DNA from: Sphingomonas_L flavalba_A
GTDB lineage: Bacteria > Pseudomonadota > Alphaproteobacteria > Sphingomonadales > Sphingomonadaceae
Reading direction: 5' to 3'
Assembly: GCF_047553045.1 (NCBI RefSeq)
Contig: NZ_CP180208.1
Location: 2,790,001 to 2,854,000 of the forward strand
Length of the DNA: 64,000 nucleotides
Below are positions 54,928 through 63,805 of this stretch, piece by piece (the stretch's first letter is position 1; every line of letters starts with the position of its first letter). The position numbers and the translations under genes are program-made. Under the pieces are notes generated by a model that was not told the origin of the DNA, searched no databases, and worked only from the letters and a program-made list of their open reading frames with translations.

Positions 54928-56439
54928 TTACAGGCATGCCTCAAGGAACGCCTGGTCGAACCCATATTGTTTCGCTTTTTCAAGGGTATAGGGGCGCAGG
55001 CCCATCGGCCGGTATTCGCCGATGATTTTCCCGTCGGCGGTCTCGTCCAGATATTCGAACTTGAACAGTTCCTGGGTGACGATCACCGGACCTTCCATGC
55101 CGATCACCTCGGTGATGTTGGTCGTCCGGCGCGAACCGTCGCGCAACCGCTTGACCTGAACGATCAGGTCGACGGAATCGGCGATCTGGCGGCTGATCGC
55201 CTCCTTCGGCACCTTGATGTCCGACATCATCACCATGTTTTCCATACGCGCCAGGCATTCGCGCGGGCTGTTGGAGTGGAGCGTCGCCATCGAGCCATCG
55301 TGGCCGGTGTTCATCGCCGCAAGCAGGTCGAAACATTCCGACCCGCGAATTTCGCCGAGGATGATCCGGTCCGGCCGCATACGCAGGGCGTTGATGACCA
55401 GATCGCGAATGGTGATCGCGCCCTGTCCCTCCAGGTTGGCGGGGCGGGTTTCAAGCGGCAGCCAGTGCGGCTGCTGAAGCCGCAGTTCGGCCGCGTCCTC
55501 GATGGTCAGCACGCGTTCGCCGGGATCGATCATCTTCGACAGGGCGTTCAGCATCGTCGTCTTGCCCGAACCGGTACCGCCGGAAATGACGATGTTGAAG
55601 CGGCAGGCGCCGGCGATCTTCAGCGCCGTCGCCATCTTGTCGCTCATCGACCCGCCCTTCGCCATCATGTCGAGGGTGATCGGCTTGGCCGAGAATTTAC
55701 GGATCGAGATGGCGGTGCCGCGCAGCGACAGCGGCGGGATGATGACGTTGACGCGGCTGCCGTCCTTCAGGCGGGCGTCGGCCAGCGGGCTGGTCTGGTC
55801 GACGCGGCGGCCGACCTGATTGACGATCCGCTGGGCGATCTGCAGCAAATGGTCCTCGTCGCGGAACTGGATGTTGGCCAGTTCCAGCTTGCCCTTGCGT
55901 TCGATGTAGGTCTGGGTCGGGCCGTTGACCATGATATCACTGATCGCCGGGTCGGACAGCAGCTCTTCAAGCGGCCCAAGGCCGAGCAGTTCGTCGACCA
56001 GCACCTTTTCCAGCGCGAACTGTTCGCGCCGGTTGAGGGTCAGTTTCAGTTCGGCGAGCACCTCGCCGATGATCGGGTGGAATTCCTCCGCCAGTTCTTC
56101 CTTGCTGAGCGACGCCGCCGCTTCCGGGTCGACCCGTTCGAGCAGGCGGGGCAGCACCTGTTCCTTGATCCGGTGGACCGACGCCTCGAATCCCTCGACC
56201 TTGGACTGCGCCGCTTCGCCGGACGCATCCTGCCGGCTGGCGAGGCGCGCCATCGCGTCCATCGTCGCGGGGGCCGGAGCCTCGGCGACGTCGAGCGCCT
56301 CGATCGGCGGAAACTGGTCGCCACCCTGGGGTTCCGGCGCCCGCTGGGGCGCGCCGCCCTGCATCGGCCGCGCAACACCGAAGGACGGACGAGAACCGGC
56401 TGTCTTGCCGATTCCGCCCCGCTTACCGAACGCGCTCAT
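54928..56439 (-). CDS. cpaF: Tad/Flp-pilus secretion ATPase CpaF (TadA)
   Basis: This is a 503-aa type II/IV secretion ATPase. The N-terminal third is a helical region with HRIKEQVLPRLLERVDPEAA. Core motifs are DPAISDIMVNGPTQTYIERKG, VNVIIPPLSLRGTAISIRKF, Walker A VISGGTGSGKTTMLNAL, and RPDRIILGEIRGSECFDLL for Walker B. These define the CpaF/TadA family, which powers Flp-pilus assembly. The start is the ATG at 56439. No other tad/cpa gene is in the window, so the gene is isolated from the rest of the pilus locus. Confidence 0.93.
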   Translation of the reverse strand: MSAFGKRGGIGKTAGSRPSFGVARPMQGGAPQRAPEPQGGDQFPPIEALDVAEAPAPATMDAMARLASRQDASGEAAQSKVEGFEASVHRIKEQVLPRLLERVDPEAAASLSKEELAEEFHPIIGEVLAELKLTLNRREQFALEKVLVDELLGLGPLEELLSDPAISDIMVNGPTQTYIERKGKLELANIQFRDEDHLLQIAQRIVNQVGRRVDQTSPLADARLKDGSRVNVIIPPLSLRGTAISIRKFSAKPITLDMMAKGGSMSDKMATALKIAGACRFNIVISGGTGSGKTTMLNALSKMIDPGERVLTIEDAAELRLQQPHWLPLETRPANLEGQGAITIRDLVINALRMRPDRIILGEIRGSECFDLLAAMNTGHDGSMATLHSNSPRECLARMENMVMMSDIKVPKEAISRQIADSVDLIVQVKRLRDGSRRTTNITEVIGMEGPVIVTQELFKFEYLDETADGKIIGEYRPMGLRPYTLEKAKQYGFDQAFLEACL

Positions 56440-56555
56440 CCCGATTGCCACTCCGCCGCTTGTTTGACGAACCAGGGTGAATAGGATGGAAACTTTGAGA
56501 TTTGGCTAACCGCCGCCCGCGTGGGCCGGCGCCGTGCCCAACTGGCCCGGAAAAC

Positions 56556-57956
56556 CTAGTCGACCGGATAGGGGATAAGGGTGCTGCGGTTTTCATCCAC
56601 CGCCACCGGGCGGCCGATCGGCGGAAATGCGCGCTGCGGGCAGGCGGGGCGCTCGCACACCTTGCAGCCGACGCCGATCGGCGTCGCCGCCGCCGGATCG
56701 GTCAGGTCCAGCCCGCGCGCGTAGACCAGTCGCCCGGCGTGGCGGATGTCGCACCCCAGGCCGACCGCAAAGGTCTTGTGCGGCACGCCATAGCCCGCCT
56801 GCCCCCGCCCGACGGTGCGCGCGACCCACAGATAGGTCCGGCCGTCCGGCATTTCCGCGATCTGGGTCAGCACCCGCCCCGGCTGAGCGAAGGCTTCGTA
56901 GACATTCCACAGCGGGCAACTGCCGCCTACCCGCGAGAAGTGGAAATCGGTCGCCGACTGGCGTTTCGAGATGTTGCCGGCGCGGTCGACCCGAACGAAG
57001 AAGAACGGCACCCCGCGCGCCTCCGACCGTTGCAGCGTCGACAGGCGATGACAGACGGTTTCGAAACCGACACCGAAGCGGCGGCCGAGCTTTTCGATGT
57101 CATAGCCTTCCGCTTCCGCCGCCGCGCGGAACGGGCCGTAGGGCAGGATCAGCGCCCCGGCGAAATAGTTGGCCAGCCCGATGCGGGCGAGGCGCCGTGC
57201 CTCGTCGCCGACCAGCACCGGATCGTCGGCCAGCGCGTCGATCGTCTCGCCCAGTTCCAGAAAGGCGAGTTGCGTCGCCATCTGGAACGCCTGCTGCCCC
57301 TGACGCAGATCGGCGGAGATCGCGAGCAGCCGCCGCGCCGGATCGTAGCGGCGCTGGGCACCGCCGCCGTCGTCCCACCGCACCTCGACAGCGTGGCGCG
57401 TCCGCAGCCAGGCGAGCAGCCCGGCATGGACCGAATGCGGGGCAAGGCCTGCCTCTCGATACAGCCGCTCCGCCGCCGCATCGAGCGGCTCGATGTGATT
57501 GTGCCGCGTATAGAAGAAATCGCGGACCTGTTCGAACGGCATCCGCGCCGGACCACCGGCGATCCAGTCGTCGCCCAGTTGCGCCGCCATCGCCTCGCTG
57601 CGCTCCACCGCCTCGCGATAGCGCCGGTGCAGCGCGATCAGCGTCCGCCCGACCGCAGGCATGTTCATCGCCAGTTCGCGCATCTCGGCCAGCGACACGG
57701 TTTCGGTCCCGTCCGCCAGCACATCACGCAGGTCCGTAATCAGCCGGGCCTCGTCATCCTCCGAGAACAACTGGACGTCGATGCCGAAGGCGGCGTTCAG
57801 CCGCAGCAGCACCGGCACGGTCAACGGCCGCTGATTGCGTTCAAGCTGGTTCAGGTAGCTGGGCGAGATGCCGAGCGCATCGGCAAGCTCGACCTGCTTC
57901 AACCCCCGTTCCTCGCGCAACCGGCGGAGCCGGACCCCCATAAAGGCTTTTCGCAT
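56556..57956 (-). CDS. prpR: RamB/PrpR-type regulator of the methylcitrate pathway (XRE HTH + DUF2083)
   Basis: This is a 466-aa regulator. An XRE helix-turn-helix (MGVRLRRLREERGLKQVELA, ISPSYLNQLERNQRPL) occupies about 6-62. A large ligand-sensing region follows, with GEIDAL-like and PFRAAAEAEGYDIEKLGRRF segments. The C-terminal DUF2083 module contains FSRVGGSCPLWNVYEAF and GCKVCERPACPQRAFPPIG, whose cysteines match the cluster-binding set of mycobacterial PrpR. Such proteins sense acyl-CoA and control prp or acetate genes. It sits just downstream of prpB on the same strand, with TTCGC/TTGCAAA sites before it, implying autoregulation. Confidence 0.88.
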   Translation of the reverse strand: MRKAFMGVRLRRLREERGLKQVELADALGISPSYLNQLERNQRPLTVPVLLRLNAAFGIDVQLFSEDDEARLITDLRDVLADGTETVSLAEMRELAMNMPAVGRTLIALHRRYREAVERSEAMAAQLGDDWIAGGPARMPFEQVRDFFYTRHNHIEPLDAAAERLYREAGLAPHSVHAGLLAWLRTRHAVEVRWDDGGGAQRRYDPARRLLAISADLRQGQQAFQMATQLAFLELGETIDALADDPVLVGDEARRLARIGLANYFAGALILPYGPFRAAAEAEGYDIEKLGRRFGVGFETVCHRLSTLQRSEARGVPFFFVRVDRAGNISKRQSATDFHFSRVGGSCPLWNVYEAFAQPGRVLTQIAEMPDGRTYLWVARTVGRGQAGYGVPHKTFAVGLGCDIRHAGRLVYARGLDLTDPAAATPIGVGCKVCERPACPQRAFPPIGRPVAVDENRSTLIPYPVD

Positions 57957-57969
57957 CGCCCGCCCAACA

Positions 57970-58060
57970 TTTGTAAAATTCGCAAAACTTAGCGCAAAAA
58001 CGCGAAATTATTCGCCAATGCGCCGATAACATCGTATCCGTATAGTGCGTATATTGCAAA
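57970..58060. promoter_or_regulatory. Candidate PrpR-binding region before prpR
   Basis: The 133-base gap between prpB and prpR is AT-rich and holds TTTGTAAA (57970-57977), TTCGCAAA (57979-57986), GCGCAAAA, CGCGAA, ATTCGCC and, further out, TTGCAAA (58054-58060). RamB/PrpR regulators of actinobacteria bind TTTGCAAA-like sites, so this cluster is a plausible autoregulatory region. TTCGC also recurs before the prp operon at 62056-62101. Confidence 0.6.
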
Positions 58061-58089
58061 TTTCTTGATCGGAACTCGCCGCCTCCCCG

Positions 58090-59004
58090 TCAAGAGAGGG
58101 GCGGCGGAACAATCGTGCGGACGATCGACGCGTCGAGCGCCTCGTAGTCGGCAAGCCCGATCGTCTCATAGAGTTCGGCGCGGGTCTGCATGCGGTCGAC
58201 CATCGCGTGGGCGCCGCCGTCGCGCCGGATCACGGCATAAAGTTCGGCCTGCGCCTTGTTGGCAATGCGCAGCGAGGAGACCGGCCAGATCACCATCTTG
58301 TAACCCATCGCCGCGAATTCGGCGGCGGTGAAGAACGGCGTCTTGCCGAATTCGGTCATGTTGGCGAGCAGGGGAACGCCCGGCATCGCCCTGGCGAACG
58401 CCTCGAACATGTCCCGCGTATTCAGTGCTTCCGGGAAGATCGCGGCGGCGCCCGCCTCGACATAGAGTTTTGCGCGGGCAACGGCAGCCTCAAAACCCTC
58501 GACCCCGGCGGCGTCGGTGCGCGCGACAATGACCAGATCACGCGCGGCCCGGCGCGCGGCGGCGACCTTTGCCGCCATGTCCTGCGCATCGGCGAGCTTC
58601 TTGCCGTTCAGGTGCCCGCATTTCTTGGGCAGAATCTGGTCCTCCAGATGGACGGCGCCGGCGCCGGCCTCTTCGAAGCTGCGGACCATGTGCATGACGT
58701 TCAGCGCCTCGCCATAGCCGGTGTCGCCGTCGACGAGCAGCGGCAGTCCGGCCGCGCGGGCGATCTGGCGAATGAAGAAGACGACTTCGTCGACGGTGAT
58801 GATGCCCAGATCCGGCAGCCCCATCGACGCGGTCATCGCCGCGCCGGACAGATAAAGCCCGTCGAAGCCGGCTGCCTTCGCCTGCAGCGCGGCCTGCCCG
58901 TTATGCGCGCCGGGCAACTGATAGATGCCGGGCCGCGCCAGCGCCGCGCGGAACCGTTTGCCGGCGCTTTCCCCCGGCAGTTCGTCTGCAACCAGATAGG
59001 GCAT
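58090..59004 (-). CDS. prpB: 2-Methylisocitrate lyase PrpB
   Basis: This is a 304-aa enzyme that splits 2-methylisocitrate to pyruvate and succinate, the last step of the methylcitrate cycle. It belongs to the ICL/PEPM superfamily. The hallmark KKCGH (127-131) in EDQILPKKCGHLNGKKL carries the catalytic Cys, and the metal-binding stretch PLLVDGDTGYGEALNV lies at about 88-103. An excellent ribosome site (AAGGAGG) precedes the ATG at 59004. It is third in the D-C-B order. Confidence 0.96.
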   Translation of the reverse strand: MPYLVADELPGESAGKRFRAALARPGIYQLPGAHNGQAALQAKAAGFDGLYLSGAAMTASMGLPDLGIITVDEVVFFIRQIARAAGLPLLVDGDTGYGEALNVMHMVRSFEEAGAGAVHLEDQILPKKCGHLNGKKLADAQDMAAKVAAARRAARDLVIVARTDAAGVEGFEAAVARAKLYVEAGAAAIFPEALNTRDMFEAFARAMPGVPLLANMTEFGKTPFFTAAEFAAMGYKMVIWPVSSLRIANKAQAELYAVIRRDGGAHAMVDRMQTRAELYETIGLADYEALDASIVRTIVPPPLS

Positions 59005-59013
59005 GATACCTCC

Positions 59014-60174
59014 TTATGCCGCCGCCGATTCGCGCCGATCGGCCAGCGGAACGAAGGCCAGATTCTCCGGCCCGGTGTAATGGGCCGACGGGCGGATGAT
59101 CTTGTTGTCCTGCCGCTGTTCGACGACATGCGCCGCCCAGCCGGAGGTGCGGGCGATGACGAACAGCGGCGTGAACATCGCCGTCGGCACGCCCATCAGG
59201 TGATAGGAAACCGCCGAGAACCAGTCGAGGTTCGGGAACATCGCCTTCGTTTCCATCATCACCGCTTCGATGCGTTCGGCGACGGCATATTGCTTCAGCG
59301 CGCCGGCATCGTCCGCCAGCGCCTTCGCCACCCGCTTGATGACGACGTTGCGCGGGTCCGACACGGTATAGACCGGGTGGCCGAAGCCGATGATCACCTC
59401 CTTCGCCGCAACCCGACGACGGATGTCGGCTTCCGCCTCGTCCGGCGTCGCGTAACGCTTCTGGATTTCGAACGCGACTTCGTTGGCGCCGCCGTGTTTC
59501 GGCCCGCGCAGCGCGCCGATCGCCCCGGCAATGCACGAATAGACGTCGGACCCGGTGCCGGCGATCACCCGCGCGGTGAAGGTGGAGGCGTTGAATTCAT
59601 GTTCCGCGTAGAGGATCAGCGAGACGTGCATCGCCCGCACCCAGCTTTCGGGCGGCGGCTTGCCGTGAAGCAGGTGAAGGAAATGGCCGCCGATGCTGTC
59701 GTCGTCCGTCTCCACCTCTATCCGCCGGCCGTGATGGGCGAAATGATACCAGTAGAGCAGGATCGAGCCGAGCGACGCCAGCAGCCGATCGGCAATGTCG
59801 CGCGCGGCCGGCAGGTTATGGTCCGGCGCCTCCGGCAGCACGCAGCCAAGCGCCGATACGCCGGAGCGCATGACATCCATCGGGTGGGCGGCGGCGGGCA
59901 GCGCCTCCAGCGCGTCCTTCACCGATTGCGGCAGACCGCGCAGGCCCTTCAGCTTAGCGGTGTAGGCGGCAAGCTGCGCCGCCGTTGGCAACGCGCCGTG
60001 AACGAGCAGGTGCGCGATCTCCTCGAAGCTGCTGGTTTCCGCGAAATCGAGGATGTCATAGCCGCGATAATGCAGGTCGTTGCCGCTGCGCCCGACGGTG
60101 CAGAGCGCGGTGTTGCCGGCGGTGACGCCGGATAGCGCCACCGATTTCTTGGGCCTGAAGCCGCTGTCGGCCAT
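59014..60174 (-). CDS. prpC: 2-Methylcitrate synthase PrpC
   Basis: This is a 386-aa citrate-synthase-family enzyme condensing propionyl-CoA with oxaloacetate. Family blocks include LHYRGYDILDFAETSSFEEIAHLL, HEFNASTFTARVIAGTGSD with the catalytic His, GALRGPKHGGANEVA, and VIGFGHPVYTVSDPRN. The short length and GALRGPKHGGANE favour the methylcitrate type over TCA citrate synthase, and position between prpD and prpB confirms it. A ribosome site GGGAGGG lies before the ATG at 60174. Confidence 0.95.
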   Translation of the reverse strand: MADSGFRPKKSVALSGVTAGNTALCTVGRSGNDLHYRGYDILDFAETSSFEEIAHLLVHGALPTAAQLAAYTAKLKGLRGLPQSVKDALEALPAAAHPMDVMRSGVSALGCVLPEAPDHNLPAARDIADRLLASLGSILLYWYHFAHHGRRIEVETDDDSIGGHFLHLLHGKPPPESWVRAMHVSLILYAEHEFNASTFTARVIAGTGSDVYSCIAGAIGALRGPKHGGANEVAFEIQKRYATPDEAEADIRRRVAAKEVIIGFGHPVYTVSDPRNVVIKRVAKALADDAGALKQYAVAERIEAVMMETKAMFPNLDWFSAVSYHLMGVPTAMFTPLFVIARTSGWAAHVVEQRQDNKIIRPSAHYTGPENLAFVPLADRRESAAA

Positions 60175-60188
60175 GATTCCCTCCCTGC

Positions 60189-61703
60189 TCAGAAAATGCC
60201 GGCCGGCGCCGCCGGGCCAAGCCGGTCAGCGGGGGCGACGACGTTCAGTTGAGCCACTTCCCCGGCGCTCAGCACCGGCAAGCGATCGACCAGCGCGAGA
60301 AAGCGCTCCTGCTCCGCCGGGGCGACGATGCCGTCGGCCAGGGTGCGGAACTTGCCGACATAATCGGGCCGGCCGAACGGGCGGGCGCCGGCGGGATGCG
60401 CGTCCGCCACACCCAGTTCATCGACGATCGAGCGGCCGTCCTTCATCGTGACGACGACCTTGCCGCCGAACGCCTTGTCCGCGCCTTTCGCGTGGTAGCG
60501 CGCGGTCCAGGCCGGGTCTTCCTCGGTCGTGATCTTGTGCCACAGCGCGACCGTGTCCGGCCGACGCGCCCGTTCCGGCGCGTAGCTGTCGACATGGTGC
60601 CAGCCACCGTCCTGCAGCGCGACCGCGAAGATATACATGATCGAGTGATCAAGTGTTTCGCGGCTGGCGTTCGGGTCCATCTTCTGCGGATCGCCGGCGC
60701 CGGTGCCGATGACGTAATGGGTGTGGTGGCTGGTCTTGATCAGGATGCTTTCGACCTGCTCGAAATCGCCGATCTTCGGCCCCATTCGCCGGGCGAGGTC
60801 GATCAGCGCCTGGCTTTGATACTCCGCGGAATATTCCTTTGTGTAGGTGTCGAGGATCGCGCGCTTCGCCTCGCCCGGTCCCGGCAGCGGCAGCTGGTAG
60901 ACATGGCCGGGGCCGGACAGCAGCCAGGCGATGAAGCCGTCTTCGCCCTCATAGGCGGGGGACGGCGCGCCTTCGCCGCGCATCGCCCGGTCGACCGCCT
61001 CGACCGCCATCTTGCCGGCGAAGGCGGGGGCATAGGCCTTCCACGTCGAAATCTCGCCCTTGCGGGACTGGCGGGTGGTGGTGGTCGTGTGCAGCGCCTG
61101 CTGGATCGCCTGACAGGTGATCTCAGTCGACAGGCCGAGCAGCGTGCCGATACCCCCCGCCGCGCTCGGCCCGAGATGGGCGATATGGTCGATCTTGTGT
61201 TCGTGCAGGCAGATGCCCTTCACCAGATCGACCTGAATCTCGTAGCCGGTGGCGATGCCGCGAACCAGCGCCGCGCCGTCGCGCCCCATCGCCTGCGCGA
61301 CCGCGAGGATCGGCGGGATATTGTCGCCGGGGTGGCTGTATTCGGCCGCCAGGAACGTGTCGTGATAGTCGAGTTCGCGCACCGCGACACCATTGGCCCA
61401 GGCCGCCCATTCCGGGCTGACCCGGCGGCCCGCGTCCAGGCCGAACAGCGACGCGCCACGATTGTTTCCGCCGGCCGCGACCGGGTGACCGAGCGCCTGC
61501 GCCCGGGCCGAGCGGATCGGCCCGCGCGCCAGCGACGCCACCGCCACCGCCGCATTGTCGATGATCCGGTTGCCGATCATTTCAACCACGTCGGCATCGA
61601 CCGCGACCGGGTCGGTGGCGACGGCCGCCAGCTTCCATGCCAACTGGTCCTCGCGGGCCAGCGGCTCCGCCGACTTGTAGGTGCGAACATCGTGAAGTTT
61701 CAT
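60189..61703 (-). CDS. prpD: 2-Methylcitrate dehydratase PrpD
   Basis: This is a 504-aa MmgE/PrpD-family enzyme that dehydrates 2-methylcitrate without a metal cluster. It starts MKLHDVRTYKSAEPLAREDQ and contains FLAAEYSHPGDNIPPILAVAQ, STWKAYAPAFAGKMAV and SHHTHYVIGTGAGDPQKMDP, all typical. The next step (hydration to methylisocitrate) has no dedicated acnD/prpF here and is presumably done by aconitase elsewhere. The ATG at 61703 overlaps the preceding small gene by 4 bases. Confidence 0.95.
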   Translation of the reverse strand: MKLHDVRTYKSAEPLAREDQLAWKLAAVATDPVAVDADVVEMIGNRIIDNAAVAVASLARGPIRSARAQALGHPVAAGGNNRGASLFGLDAGRRVSPEWAAWANGVAVRELDYHDTFLAAEYSHPGDNIPPILAVAQAMGRDGAALVRGIATGYEIQVDLVKGICLHEHKIDHIAHLGPSAAGGIGTLLGLSTEITCQAIQQALHTTTTTRQSRKGEISTWKAYAPAFAGKMAVEAVDRAMRGEGAPSPAYEGEDGFIAWLLSGPGHVYQLPLPGPGEAKRAILDTYTKEYSAEYQSQALIDLARRMGPKIGDFEQVESILIKTSHHTHYVIGTGAGDPQKMDPNASRETLDHSIMYIFAVALQDGGWHHVDSYAPERARRPDTVALWHKITTEEDPAWTARYHAKGADKAFGGKVVVTMKDGRSIVDELGVADAHPAGARPFGRPDYVGKFRTLADGIVAPAEQERFLALVDRLPVLSAGEVAQLNVVAPADRLGPAAPAGIF

Positions 61704-62008
61704 GCGGGCTGCTCTTTCGTTTCAGCGGTGTATCGGGTGAAGGTGAACCGGCCGGAGCCGGCGATGCGGGCGCCGCCGCCGGGCTGCGCCGCGGTAGCGA
61801 GCACGGCCATGGTCACCGTCGCGCCGGTGCGGCGGACGACCCAGCTTTCAACCGTGACGGCGCCGGGTGCGGAAGCGCCGCGCAATTCGACCGCTTCGCA
61901 GCGCAGAAGGTGGACCGGACGGCGCGGATGCGCGCCGGCATCGGCCGCCGCGGCGGCGGCCATCCGCGTCATCAGCGCGGTTCCGGGATCGGGTTCTGGC
62001 CTGCCCAT
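61700..62008 (-). CDS. Small unknown protein heading the prp operon (possible hotdog-like fragment)
   Basis: This is a 102-aa protein starting at the ATG at 62008. Its second half reads RRPVHLLRCEAVELRGAS, VTVESWVVRRTGATVTMAVL and RIAGSGRFTFTRY, which resembles the strand region of acyl-CoA thioesterase (hotdog) proteins but lacks the N-terminal helix with catalytic residues. It is the first gene of the operon and overlaps prpD by 4 bases, so it is translated with it. Function unknown; it might be a degenerate or auxiliary acyl-CoA binder. Confidence 0.6.
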   Translation of the reverse strand: MGRPEPDPGTALMTRMAAAAAADAGAHPRRPVHLLRCEAVELRGASAPGAVTVESWVVRRTGATVTMAVLATAAQPGGGARIAGSGRFTFTRYTAETKEQPA

Positions 62009-62055
62009 GGCCGGCACTATCGGCGCCGGCGCACCGGGCGAACATGGCTGAAACA

Positions 62056-62101
62056 GCGAAGATCGGCGTAGCGAACCCTGCGAAGGCGCGAAGATTGCGA
62101 A
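62056..62101. promoter_or_regulatory. Array of five GCGAA (TTCGC) half-sites before the prp operon
   Basis: GCGAA occurs at 62056, 62071, 62080, 62088 and 62097 on the + strand, the last four 8-9 bases apart; on the operon's strand these are TTCGC repeats. The array lies 48-93 bases upstream of the first gene of the prp operon. The same TTCGC(AAA) element occurs before prpR, so these are probably binding sites for the PrpR-type regulator. The array is seen; the binding is inferred. Confidence 0.55.
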
Positions 62102-62114
62102 GCCGCGCCGGCGG

Positions 62115-63776
62115 CTAGGGGGTCGCGCCCGGCAACGGGGCGGCGACACCGACATTGGTGAACCACTGCTGCCCGGCGGCGCGGCGGCGGCGGACCAGTT
62201 CCTCATGCACCTCGAACATGCCGGGCTGCGGGTCGTAGCCCGGCACCGCGCGGTCGGCGAAGCGCATATACCCCTGATCGGCGGCATAGGCCGGCCAGAC
62301 CGGAAGGCCGGACGCAGCGGGCACCCCGGTGCGGGCGAAGGCGGCCCAGTAGCCGATCATCGCGTCCGACAGCGCCCGGTCGACGGCGCCGGCGGGACGG
62401 GGCCAGTTGGGCGGCATCGCCCCGCCGGGATCGATCTGACCGAACACGAACGGCAATTCGCTGGCATGAAAGCCACACAGGCCCCGCGCCGCCGCCGCCG
62501 GATAGCAATGATCGAATATGTAGAGATAGGCGGGTAGTCCGGCTGCCGCCTGGCCGCTGACCAGCCGTTCCGTCGCCCAACCGTAAACGGCATCGCGCAC
62601 CGCCGCCAGCATGCTGCCGGCGATGTCCGACGCCGGGTAGAGACGCAGGAAGGCGGGGGCGAGGGCGCCATAGCGGCGTTCGATTTCACCGACATAGGTT
62701 GCCGCGTCCGCCGGGGCCGGCGGCAGCAACCCGCGCTGCGAACGGATTTCATTGCCATTGAACCCGGCGAGAATCGGCACCCGCGCCTGCCGTCCGGCAT
62801 CGAACGCATCGACCACCTGTTCCGGCAGAACCCGGCCGTCGATCGTACCCTGCGCCACAAAGCGCGCCTTGGCGGCGGCGGCAACCAGCGCGGCCGCATC
62901 GAGCGCGCGCAATCCCGGTAGATCGGCGGCGCCCACCCCCGCCGCCAGTGCCGTTCCGGTCTGTTCCGCCGGGGTGAGACCATAGGCAGCGGTCGCGAGC
63001 GGCGGCACAGCGCGAATATTCGCGCTTTCGAGGATCGCCTTGTCGAACAGGCCGCGCGCCGCCGGGCTGACCAGCAGGTAGCTGACGCTGAGCGCGCCGG
63101 CCGATTCGCCCATGACCGTGACATTGTGCGCGTCGCCACCGAAAGCAGCGATGTTCCGCCGCACCCAGGCCAGCGCGGCAATCTGGTCGCGCAGGCCGTA
63201 ATTGCCGGAGGTGCCGTCGGCCGCTTCGGCGCTGAGAGCGGGGTGGGCGAACCAGCCGAGCACGCCGAGCCGATAGTTGATCGACACGAAGACAATGCCG
63301 CGCCGCGCATAAGCGGCACCGTCGTAGAACGCATCGGCGCTGCTGCCGATACGCAGCGACCCGCCATGTATCCACAGGATGACCGGCGCGTCCTTCGCCC
63401 CGGCCGGCGCCCAGATGTTGAGGGTCAGGCAATCCTCGCTCATCCGCGCCGGATTGTCCGCATAGAGCGCGTCTGGCGGCAGGGGCGGCTGGACGCAGGC
63501 GGGGCCGAAGGCGGTTGCATCACGGACGCCGCGCCAGCGTGCCGGCGGCGCCGGTGGCCGCCAACGCCGTTCGCCGACCGGCGGCGCGGCGTAGGGGATG
63601 CCCCGGAACAGCGCAAAGCCGTCCCCGGCGACACCGCCAACCCGCCCGTCGGCGATGGCGACGACCGGCCGGTCCGGGGCGGACGGCGGAGCGGCCGCTG
63701 CCGGGGCCAGCAGCAGCGCCGGGGCGACCGCAGCCAGCCACCGTCCGAAGATACCGTGCCAGCGCCGTTTCGCCAT
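62115..63776 (-). CDS. Exported type-B carboxylesterase
   Basis: This is a 553-aa carboxylesterase/lipase with signal peptide (about 1-29). The fold signatures are FRGIPYAAPPVGERRW, SEDCLTLNIW, oxyanion HGGS (137-140), NYRLGVLGWF, and the nucleophile elbow GESAG with Ser 225. The C-terminal His lies in CGFHASELPFVFG. The start is the ATG at 63776 with GGACGGAGG in front; the longer reading overlaps the upstream gene. The substrate is unknown. It follows an SDR gene on the same strand after 29 bases. Confidence 0.92.
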   Translation of the reverse strand: MAKRRWHGIFGRWLAAVAPALLLAPAAAAPPSAPDRPVVAIADGRVGGVAGDGFALFRGIPYAAPPVGERRWRPPAPPARWRGVRDATAFGPACVQPPLPPDALYADNPARMSEDCLTLNIWAPAGAKDAPVILWIHGGSLRIGSSADAFYDGAAYARRGIVFVSINYRLGVLGWFAHPALSAEAADGTSGNYGLRDQIAALAWVRRNIAAFGGDAHNVTVMGESAGALSVSYLLVSPAARGLFDKAILESANIRAVPPLATAAYGLTPAEQTGTALAAGVGAADLPGLRALDAAALVAAAAKARFVAQGTIDGRVLPEQVVDAFDAGRQARVPILAGFNGNEIRSQRGLLPPAPADAATYVGEIERRYGALAPAFLRLYPASDIAGSMLAAVRDAVYGWATERLVSGQAAAGLPAYLYIFDHCYPAAAARGLCGFHASELPFVFGQIDPGGAMPPNWPRPAGAVDRALSDAMIGYWAAFARTGVPAASGLPVWPAYAADQGYMRFADRAVPGYDPQPGMFEVHEELVRRRRAAGQQWFTNVGVAAPLPGATP

Positions 63777-63805
63777 CGCCCGCCCTCCGTCCTTTTCGGC
63801 CCCGT

